From: an uncultured Planctomycetota bacterium
GTDB lineage: Bacteria > Planctomycetota > Planctomycetia > Pirellulales > UBA1268
Assembly (NCBI GenBank): GCA_905477565.1
Contig: CAJQGO010000289.1
Coordinates: forward strand, 1-6,061
Length of the DNA stretch: 6,061 nt
Reading direction: 5' to 3'
Below, in pieces: positions 1-5,553 of this stretch (position 1 is its first letter; the number at the start of each line of letters is the position of its first letter). The notes under the pieces were generated by a model. The model saw only the letters and a list, made by a program, of their open reading frames with translations, was not told the origin of the DNA and ran no database searches. Position numbers and translations under genes: made by a program.

Positions 1-415
1 GAATACATACATCAGATGGCAGAATCTTCTCCTGGAAATTCTTGACTCGCTCCCGCACTCTTCTGATCGCAGCGAGAAATTCTGGTGCAACGCTCCGGTG
101 AGCTTTTTCAAGAGTCTGGAGTGGAACTCGGAAGGTCTCTTCCGTGACATTCGCATGATCAATACGCTTTGTGTAATCGAGTACAGCGGACAGTCCTTCT
201 CGCTTTACATCTTCACAAATTTTCTCAACGACTTGTCTTGGTGAAAGCGGCTCTCCAAAGACATCAATTGTTCGCTGTCTTCCCGCAGGTGAAACGAGAT
301 CCCCCTGAGAAACTAATGTCTGGCGAAGAGATTCCAGTTCATCTCGACCACCGGGGGTATGGAGATCGATGCGACGAATATCACCTGTAATTTTTGATTT
401 TTTCTCAATTGACAC
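1..415 (-). CDS. hisD: Histidinol dehydrogenase, N-terminal part (runs off left edge)
   Basis: The product is the NAD-dependent enzyme that oxidises L-histidinol to L-histidine in the last two steps of cytosolic histidine biosynthesis. Only the first 138 codons are present. The visible part matches the family's N-terminal region: FGEPLSP followed by a helix with VVEKICEDVKREG (about residues 53-74), then the block AVLDYTKRID (77-86), a stretch VPLQTLEKAHRSVAPEFLAAI (97-117) and the RVRERVKNFQEK helix (119-130). The zinc-binding and catalytic residues lie beyond the window. I chose the GTG at 415-413 because it is preceded by CGGAG ten bases upstream and the homologous sequence starts soon after it; no ATG lies in frame nearby. 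It is transcribed away from the gene at 654. The family assignment is from remembered sequence patterns and I am confident of it; the exact start is less certain. Confidence 0.88.
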   Translation of the reverse strand, partial: MSIEKKSKITGDIRRIDLHTPGGRDELESLRQTLVSQGDLVSPAGRQRTIDVFGEPLSPRQVVEKICEDVKREGLSAVLDYTKRIDHANVTEETFRVPLQTLEKAHRSVAPEFLAAIRRVRERVKNFQEKILPSDVCI

Positions 416-425
416 GTGTTATCTG

Positions 426-430
426 CTCCG
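426..430 (-). promoter_or_regulatory. Shine-Dalgarno site of hisD
   Basis: On the minus strand CGGAG lies ten bases before the GTG at 415. It is the main support for choosing this non-ATG start for hisD. The spacing is slightly long but acceptable. Confidence 0.45.
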
Positions 431-558
431 TCGAACCTACTAAATATCCAAGTCAAACCGTACCGAACGCATGATCTACCTACCACGAGGATACCCTCTG
501 TTCTCGTTACGGCGACCCAGAACCTGTTCTCAAGCAGAAAAATACCCAGTGATTGAAT

Positions 559-588
559 TTGGACGAAAATTGTCACATTCGCTATTTT
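559..588 (+). promoter_or_regulatory. Candidate sigma-70-type promoter for the gene at 654
   Basis: TTGGAC at 559-564 and TATTTT at 583-588 are separated by 18 bases, with an AT-rich stretch around the second element. They sit about 65 bases before the start codon at 654. This is a weak consensus match by eye, and planctomycete promoters are poorly modelled. Confidence 0.22.
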
Positions 589-640
589 TATAGTCAAAAG
601 AGGATTTACCAAGAATTTTCCAAGACCCGTGAAATGTTCT

Positions 641-645
641 GGAAG
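641..645 (+). promoter_or_regulatory. Shine-Dalgarno site of the transglutaminase-like gene
   Basis: GGAAG lies eight bases before the ATG at 654. An in-frame TGA at 648-650 just upstream rules out a longer protein, so the site and the stop together fix the start. Confidence 0.5.
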
Positions 646-653
646 CGTGAGTA

Positions 654-1367
654 ATGCAAAAGGCGGTGAAAGTTGGCGAGAAACTTGGCCTCTCGGAAGA
701 GGCCGCACGGACCCTTGCCAAATTACACACCCCGGAACTCGTTCAGGATTTTGTAAACAAGATACCGTGGAATACAGAACCGGACGGAGACACCGCTCGG
801 TCTGTTTCTGAAGTATTAAGGCTCCGACAAGCCCATTGTGTTGAAGGCGCATTCGTAGGGGCATGCGCCCTGTGGATGGCAGGTCGACAGCCCCTTCTTA
901 TGGATATGGGGGCATCTGAAGCTGACGTTGATCATGTTGTCGCCCTGTTTCGTCGAGGGCAGTATTGGGGTGCAATTTCAAAAAGCAACAGCCCCTTTTT
1001 GCGATACCGAGACCCCATCTATCGAACTCTTCGAGAGCTCTCTATCTCATTCTTTCCGCAGTATGTTTTAAAGCGATCCAAAACTCTACGAACGTACTCG
1101 GTATCAATCGATCTGCAGAAATACGACCCAGCACTCTGGGTAACTCATCAAGGCTACTGCCTTGAAATGATTGAGACTCTCACATCAGCGAGACATTTCG
1201 ACCTTCTACCTACTGATTTTGAAGATGATCAACTTCGACCAATCGACACAATCGAGGCACATTCAAACAATTTGACCGAACACGTGGAGCCTAGGAAAAT
1301 TATTCGGCTCGATGGTCATCCGTCGCCGCCATCTCCGCTTGACCAAGCAGTTTCCGCAGAGCAGTGA
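654..1367 (+). CDS. Conserved hypothetical protein with transglutaminase-like Cys/His signature
   Basis: A 237-residue protein without signal peptide or membrane segment, so probably cytosolic. The middle carries the pattern I associate with a widespread uncharacterised family: AHCVEGA with Cys62, an LLMDM strand (81-85), DHVVALF with His94, then WGAISKSN (105-112), RYRDP (117-121) and YRTLRELSISFF (123-134). A Cys in an Ala/Gly-rich helix followed about 30 residues later by a His on a strand fits the transglutaminase/papain-like fold; the third catalytic residue cannot be fixed, with Asn112 and Asp120 as candidates. The first 50 residues are a helical lead-in (KIPWN at 36-40) and the last 40 or so look disordered and Pro-rich. 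The start is fixed by an in-frame stop at 648 and a GGAAG site. The tail overlaps the convergent gene at 1300. The real substrate and role are unknown; calling it a protease or amidase would be guesswork. Confidence 0.8.
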   Translation: MQKAVKVGEKLGLSEEAARTLAKLHTPELVQDFVNKIPWNTEPDGDTARSVSEVLRLRQAHCVEGAFVGACALWMAGRQPLLMDMGASEADVDHVVALFRRGQYWGAISKSNSPFLRYRDPIYRTLRELSISFFPQYVLKRSKTLRTYSVSIDLQKYDPALWVTHQGYCLEMIETLTSARHFDLLPTDFEDDQLRPIDTIEAHSNNLTEHVEPRKIIRLDGHPSPPSPLDQAVSAEQ

Positions 1368-2145
1368 TTGCAATTTCACCAAACTGGCGAGGAGGAACCT
1401 GCCACAACTGAGGGTTCTGGAGCTCAATGGAAATTGGACCGTCATACTGCATCGCCTCGAGATGTGCGATTAGTTGCTGCGGTGGTGAATTCCCTTCCGC
1501 TGGCAGGATTCTATCCGCATCACTTGCCATCTCTCTCGGGACATCGGCGACATCAGAAAGCTGAACGAGAGCGACCATCTCTGGTGTAAGAAGGTGTAGA
1601 TCAATAAGTTTGCTCGGCCCCACGGAAAAGTGGAACCAGTCGAGACAAATCCCCAGGGACGGCAGCCCGACATCTTCAACAAGAGCAACCGCAGACTGTA
1701 AATTATTAGGAAAACTAGCTCGAGCATCGAATTCCAGAGCAAGCTTCACACCAGCGTCGGCCGCTTGCTTTGCGGCTTCAACAAGGCTTGCCGACAGTCG
1801 CCCTAAATCCTCAGGTCCGAGTGGCCCATGGACATCTCCAGCAAGGATCAATGTAGGTATGGACACCGCTGAGCAGAGTGCAAGACGTTTCTTGAAGTGG
1901 GCCCAGTGCTCCCGACGCGCATCGCCCTGACTCGTTAACAACCCACCCTGAAAAGTAGCTGCTATGGGATCGCAACCATGATGAAGAAAAAGTTCACGGA
2001 GCGCTTCAGCGGGCTTTCCATCGAGATATTGTTCGGCGTGCCCCAACCAGACTTCGATTGAACGGCACTGCCCTGCCGAATACTCTTCCAGAATCGTCTC
2101 CAGTGGTGCATTGAGTGAACAGACAGTAGAAATGGCAGGCTTCAT
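1300..2145 (-). CDS. Sugar phosphate isomerase/epimerase-like TIM-barrel protein (xylose-isomerase-like, AP endonuclease family 2 fold)
   Basis: A 281-residue soluble protein of about the usual length for this superfamily, which isomerises or epimerises sugars, inosose and related compounds with a divalent metal. Barrel strands carrying likely metal or substrate ligands are visible: SIEVWLGH with Glu31, LALEFD with Glu138, GICLDWFHF with Asp169 and His172, VQLSDV with Asp198, DRILPAEG (211-218) and ISIELQNP with Glu241. The position that is often His in the VHxxD strand is Gln195 here; the VQLSD...DR.LPxEG layout recalls a subgroup of the family that I cannot tie to one substrate. The ATG overlaps the glyQS stop in ATGA (2142-2145), so translation is probably coupled and both genes share a transcript. 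The last 23 codons overlap the convergent gene's end. No sugar pathway gene is nearby, so the substrate is open. Confidence 0.82.
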   Translation of the reverse strand: MKPAISTVCSLNAPLETILEEYSAGQCRSIEVWLGHAEQYLDGKPAEALRELFLHHGCDPIAATFQGGLLTSQGDARREHWAHFKKRLALCSAVSIPTLILAGDVHGPLGPEDLGRLSASLVEAAKQAADAGVKLALEFDARASFPNNLQSAVALVEDVGLPSLGICLDWFHFSVGPSKLIDLHLLTPEMVALVQLSDVADVPREMASDADRILPAEGNSPPQQLIAHLEAMQYDGPISIELQNPQLWQVPPRQFGEIAITALRKLLGQAEMAATDDHRAE

Positions 2146-3788
2146 AGGAGGCGTTCCGTCAGGAGTTCAGCACATTCTTCAAGTGGCACACGCTCTTGGT
2201 TGAGGGAGTCTCGATCACGAAGCGTAACGGTCTGATCCTTCATTGTTTGCCCATCGATCGTGATACACCACGGCGTACCAGCCTCGTCTTGCCGAGCATA
2301 GCGTCGGCCTACTGATCCTTTTGCATCGTACATACACGGCATCCGTTTCTTGATCTTTTTGTACAAATCAGCTGCCACTTCTGGCATACCATCTTTCTTC
2401 ACAAGAGGAAGAATCGCTGCTTTCAGGGGGGCAAGCCGTGGGTGTAATTTGAGCACTATTCGTTCCCGCGGATTTCCTTTTTCATCAGGCACATTGTCTT
2501 CATGATAGGCATCGCAGAGAAAAGCAAGGACTGCTCGATCTGCACCTGCTGATGGCTCAATAACGTGCGGCACGAAACGCTCTCGAGTTACATCATCAAA
2601 GTAGGAAAGGTCACGGCCGCTTCCTCGATGCTTTGGTTTCCCGTTTGAGTCCGTTTCCAGAACCAGCTTTCCATCTTCACGAACAAGCTTGCCCTCCATA
2701 TGACTACGAAGATCAAAGTCACCCCGATGAGCGATGCCTTCAAGCTCACCGTATTCGCCATCGGCAAGGAATGGGAAGGCATATTCAATATCAGCTGTTC
2801 CGCACGAATAGTGCGCTAACTCAGCTTCGTGATGTTCGCGTAACTGCAGACGGCCTTCTGTGAGCCCAAGGTTGAGGTACCACTGCCACCGGCGATCTCG
2901 CCAGAACTGGTACCATTTCCGAGAATCATCCGGTCGGCAGAAAAACTCAATCTCCATCTGTTCGAATTCTCGCGAGCGAAAAGTGAAATTCCTCGGAGTT
3001 ATCTCGTTGCGAAAACTCTTACCAATCTGGCCAATCCCAAAAGGCACACGCACGCGTGAGGTGTCAAGCACATTCTTGAAGTTCAGAAATATACCCTGAG
3101 CAGTTTCTGGCCGTAGAAAAGCCCGGTTATCATCATCACCAGCAAGCGCTCCAATGCGAGTTTCAAACATGAGATTGAATTCACGAGGTTCAGTGAGCGT
3201 CCCTTTTTCACTAGCGTCAGGAGCGACTGCATCACAGAGGGGTATCGGACTGTCGGGAGAGGTTCCGGCTAAAGCCAGCAACTCCCCAGACCATTCAATG
3301 TCTCCTACCTGCTTCGCGCGTACTTTAAAAAACTTTTGTGCTTTCCCAATCAGATCAGCCTCTGCGTCATCTCCAGACACGTCCGTCGTGATGAAGGCTT
3401 TTGCATTGCGATATGTGGCCCATCTACCGTGAAGATGGTCGTAGCGAAAGCGTCGCTTGGACTCACGGCAGTCAACCATCCAATCATGAAACAGATCAAA
3501 GTGGCCCGAACACTTCCAGACCTGGGGATGCATGATGATCGTACAATCGAGCCCTGTCATCTCATACGAAGACGGGGCTCCTGCAAGTGCCATCAATTCG
3601 TCGTGACCGGCAACCATATCTTGCCACCAGCACTCTTTGAGATTCCGCTTCAGCGCTACGCCAAGCGGCCCGTAATCCCAAAATCCATTTAAACCGCCAT
3701 AGATCTCACTTGATTGAAATATGAAGCCACGTCGCTTCGCAAGTGAAACAATTCGATCCATCCGTGATTGGTCAACAGGCTTTGGCAT
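2142..3788 (-). CDS. glyQS: Glycyl-tRNA synthetase, single-chain (alpha2) class II type
   Basis: Charges tRNA-Gly with glycine in the cytosol. Counting from the chosen ATG, the catalytic core starts with RGFIFQSSEIYGGLNGFWDYGP (20-41), then the family block GLDCTIIMHPQVWKCSGH (79-96), FNLMFETRIG (204-213), LRPETAQGIF (225-234), motif 2 with FRNEITPRNFTFRSREFEQM (259-278) and motif 3 with EPSAGADRAVLAFL (411-424). The C-terminal anticodon-binding domain spans about 444-537, ending in GTPWCITID and VTLRDRDS. This is the archaeal/eukaryotic-like one-chain form, not the glyQ/glyS pair found in many bacteria. At 548 residues it is somewhat longer than typical bacterial alpha2 enzymes. The frame is open further and a TTG at 3821 would add 11 residues, but I see no Shine-Dalgarno site there; the ATG at 3788 is only modestly better supported, and a third ATG at 3761 (MDRIVSLAKRRG) also fits homologues. 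Function is near certain, the start is not. Confidence 0.95.
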   Translation of the reverse strand: MPKPVDQSRMDRIVSLAKRRGFIFQSSEIYGGLNGFWDYGPLGVALKRNLKECWWQDMVAGHDELMALAGAPSSYEMTGLDCTIIMHPQVWKCSGHFDLFHDWMVDCRESKRRFRYDHLHGRWATYRNAKAFITTDVSGDDAEADLIGKAQKFFKVRAKQVGDIEWSGELLALAGTSPDSPIPLCDAVAPDASEKGTLTEPREFNLMFETRIGALAGDDDNRAFLRPETAQGIFLNFKNVLDTSRVRVPFGIGQIGKSFRNEITPRNFTFRSREFEQMEIEFFCRPDDSRKWYQFWRDRRWQWYLNLGLTEGRLQLREHHEAELAHYSCGTADIEYAFPFLADGEYGELEGIAHRGDFDLRSHMEGKLVREDGKLVLETDSNGKPKHRGSGRDLSYFDDVTRERFVPHVIEPSAGADRAVLAFLCDAYHEDNVPDEKGNPRERIVLKLHPRLAPLKAAILPLVKKDGMPEVAADLYKKIKKRMPCMYDAKGSVGRRYARQDEAGTPWCITIDGQTMKDQTVTLRDRDSLNQERVPLEECAELLTERLL

Positions 3789-3870
3789 AGGTGTACTGGA
3801 GACTTCTTCGTAAAAGGACAAACAAGTTAGTTTAGTATTTAGACAAGAGTGTAGTGATCAAACCAAAGGT

Positions 3871-3895
3871 GGGTCTACCGAGAACCTCAAGACCC
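3871..3895 (-). other. Small hairpin between comB and glyQS
   Basis: GGGTCT (3871-3876) pairs perfectly with AGACCC (3890-3895), and an inner GAG/CTC pair (3880-3882 with 3886-3888) closes a three-base AAC loop. It lies 25 bases after the comB stop and upstream of glyQS on the same strand. No U-run follows on the minus strand, so it is not a standard intrinsic terminator; it may be a weak terminator, a leader structure of glyQS, or chance. Confidence 0.3.
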
Positions 3896-3919
3896 CAGTG
3901 CCGCTTATTTCCTGATGCA

Positions 3920-4723
3920 CTACAGGGTATCAAACGACACAAGGCGACCAGTCTTCGAGCACAGACAAGGTACGAGGCAACATTGGTCCATAGCTGCTGC
4001 CAGAATGAGATCTGACTCCATTCCAAGTTCTATTAGATTCCTTCCGCCAAGTGACTGACGAAAACTTTCTACAAGTTGGCTCTGAGCATCACTCGAACCA
4101 TCCACTACCCGAAAAAATTCTGTTGATGCCTTCTCGCTTTCTGAATCGAGCAGATGGTTTCTACTTGATTCTGAAACTCCTGCATGAATGATTGATCCTG
4201 CACCAAGAAAATCTTCTTCTGTTTTGTAGCCATTCGTCCCAGCACATACGAGATGAATTTCATCGATGCCTTGATTCGACGCCAGAAGAACAGCCTCTCT
4301 TGCAACAGCATTTCGATTCAAAAAACTCCCTACAAGAATCATCTCGGCTGCCAAACATCGCTCAATTGCAAGTGTTCCATTTGTTGTTGTCATAACAATG
4401 CCACGGCCATCAACCGCTGAACGGCAATATTCAGCTGGTGAATTCCCGAGATCAAACCCAGGAATCTGAATACCCCCTCGCTCTCCACCAAGGAGCCATG
4501 ATTCACCAGAACTGCTTCTCAGGCGTTGGGCCTCTTCGACTTCGACTACCGGCTTCACGAAGGTCGCACCCGCTTCAAGAGCTGTCACAATCGTTGTGGA
4601 GGCCCTCAGAACATCGACAATAATCGCAATGCCTCCCGCTACAGACTCTCGGGGCATATCATCTGGAAGGCAATGGGTATACCAACGAAGTGTATGATTC
4701 GAGTCCACTCCTTTGTTATTCAT
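3920..4723 (-). CDS. comB: ComB-family 2-phosphosulfolactate phosphatase homologue
   Basis: A 267-residue soluble protein. In methanogens ComB removes phosphate from 2-phospho-3-sulfolactate in coenzyme M synthesis, using magnesium; many bacteria that make no coenzyme M also carry homologues whose substrate is not established. Family blocks appear in order: IIVDVLRASTTIVTALEAGA (34-53), the loop GGERGG (79-84) and GFDLGNSP (89-96), TTTNGT (112-117), GSFLN (132-136), CAGTNG (160-165) with EEDFLGAG (169-176), and a closing ELGMESDLILAAAMD (232-246). The conserved acidic, Arg and Asn/Gly residues are intact, so it should be an active enzyme. The ATG at 4723 is preferred over Met23 because the segment WYTHCLP (14-20) also resembles the family. 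No clear Shine-Dalgarno site precedes it. It is divergent to ubiE and sits upstream of glyQS on the same strand after a gap of about 130 bases. Confidence 0.9.
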   Translation of the reverse strand: MNNKGVDSNHTLRWYTHCLPDDMPRESVAGGIAIIVDVLRASTTIVTALEAGATFVKPVVEVEEAQRLRSSSGESWLLGGERGGIQIPGFDLGNSPAEYCRSAVDGRGIVMTTTNGTLAIERCLAAEMILVGSFLNRNAVAREAVLLASNQGIDEIHLVCAGTNGYKTEEDFLGAGSIIHAGVSESSRNHLLDSESEKASTEFFRVVDGSSDAQSQLVESFRQSLGGRNLIELGMESDLILAAAMDQCCLVPCLCSKTGRLVSFDTL

Positions 4724-5553
4724 TTTCTATTGCACCAAATTGGTTACGAGACTGCTGGACACAATTTCAACATCTTACCCGTGGAGATGACGCTATTACG
4801 ACCGAAGCAATCCAAAATGTCGATAAGAGCGGCAGCAAAGTTCAAGGGATGTTTGCCGAGATCGCCCCACGGTACGACTTCGTCAACCGAATGCTATCAG
4901 GTGGAATCGATACGTGGTGGAGAAGAATCACTGTCAAACGTGCCCCCCCGCCTTCTGAAGGTTCCATTTTAGATGTATGCACCGGAACTGGTGATTTGGC
5001 TCTAACGTACGCAGTGAAAGCGGCTTCGCAGGTCCGTGTGGTTGGCAGTGATTTTTGCAAACCAATGCTCGACCGTGGAATCGAAAAGTCTGCAGCACGC
5101 AATGTGCCCGTTGAATGGATTGAAGCCGATGCCATGAACCTCCCGTTCCCGGACTCATCATTCGATCTTGTGACCGTTGCCTTTGGATTACGCAATATTG
5201 CTGAAACAGATCGTGGTCTCGCTGAGATGGCCCGTGTGTGCAAGCCTGGTGGACGTCTAGCAATCCTTGAATTCTCATTACCAAAGAATTGGTTCATCCG
5301 AAAAAGCTATTTATGGTATTTCAGAAACGTGCTACCAAGGATTGGAAACACCATTGCCCACAACCATTCCGACGCCTACACCTACCTGAACCAGAGCGTC
5401 GAAGAGTTTCCGTCCGGTGAAGCTCTTGCTTCCCTCATAAAAAAAGCTGGCTTTGCCCGTGTTGATCAGTATCCTCTCACTCTTGGAATAGCTACGCTTT
5501 CAATCGCAACAAAAACAGAACCTTCTGGACAAAAAGAGATTACTGACGAATGA
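4690..5553 (+). CDS. ubiE: UbiE/MenG (COQ5 family) C-methyltransferase of quinone biosynthesis
   Basis: SAM-dependent methylation of the quinone ring: demethylmenaquinone to menaquinone, and the matching step for ubiquinone in organisms that make it. Counting from the GTG at 4690, the core begins at DKSGSKVQGMF (45-55), followed by the family signature YDFVNRMLSGGIDTWW (62-77), SAM motif I LDVCTGTGDLA (94-104), an acidic strand end GSD (119-121), EADAMNLPFP (145-154), FGLRN (165-169), the second signature RVCKPGGRLAILEF (182-195) and DAYTYLNQSVEEFPSGE (228-244). Homologues begin only a few residues before DKSG, so the first 35 residues here look non-native. The only conventional in-frame start is this GTG, which lies inside the divergent comB gene; an ATT at 4795 behind GGAG is the alternative. 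Its TGA overlaps the ubiX ATG, indicating an operon. Function is confident; start is doubtful. Confidence 0.92.
   Translation: MYDSSPLLCYSFSIAPNWLRDCWTQFQHLTRGDDAITTEAIQNVDKSGSKVQGMFAEIAPRYDFVNRMLSGGIDTWWRRITVKRAPPPSEGSILDVCTGTGDLALTYAVKAASQVRVVGSDFCKPMLDRGIEKSAARNVPVEWIEADAMNLPFPDSSFDLVTVAFGLRNIAETDRGLAEMARVCKPGGRLAILEFSLPKNWFIRKSYLWYFRNVLPRIGNTIAHNHSDAYTYLNQSVEEFPSGEALASLIKKAGFARVDQYPLTLGIATLSIATKTEPSGQKEITDE
4783..4786 (+). promoter_or_regulatory. Shine-Dalgarno-like GGAG before an in-frame ATT of ubiE
   Basis: GGAG is followed after eight bases by ATT at 4795-4797, in the ubiE frame and nine codons before the conserved DKSG segment. The spacing is ideal for translation starting at ATT, a rare start codon. 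An out-of-frame ATG at 4787 directly abuts the GGAG, too close to use it. Confidence 0.3.

Larger units (their letters stand above)
416..653. other. Divergent intergenic region between hisD and the transglutaminase-like gene
   Basis: This 238-base gap separates two genes read in opposite directions, so it should hold both promoters. I see no convincing coding region: the open frames crossing it are frame shadows without family resemblance. No histidine-rich leader peptide precedes hisD, so His attenuation is not supported. A short inverted repeat (ACGAG 485-489 with CTCGT 503-507, and an alternative GAGG/CCTC at 487-498) lies about 70-90 bases upstream of hisD and is weak enough to be chance. 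Confidence 0.5.

Noticed and set aside
485..507. Possible attenuator-like alternative hairpins upstream of hisD
   Set aside because: The stems are only four to five base pairs, no terminator-like U-run follows, and no histidine-rich leader peptide is present.
313..864. A 183-codon minus-strand open frame covering the hisD start and the divergent gap
   Set aside because: It runs in another frame over the clear hisD coding sequence and the start of the transglutaminase-like gene, and its protein resembles no family.
3836..3861. Possible glyQS promoter (TTGATC and TAAATA on the minus strand)
   Set aside because: The spacing is only 14 bases, too short for a standard sigma-70 promoter, and AT-rich matches of this quality are expected by chance.
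4526..4972. A 148-codon plus-strand open frame crossing the comB and ubiE starts
   Set aside because: It overlaps both comB (antisense) and the UbiE core in another frame, with no recognisable domain; its only interest is the out-of-frame ATG at 4787 discussed with the ubiE start.
4842..5297. A 151-codon minus-strand open frame inside ubiE
   Set aside because: It is antisense to the conserved methyltransferase core; its Arg/Pro/Ser-rich composition is typical of a shadow frame.
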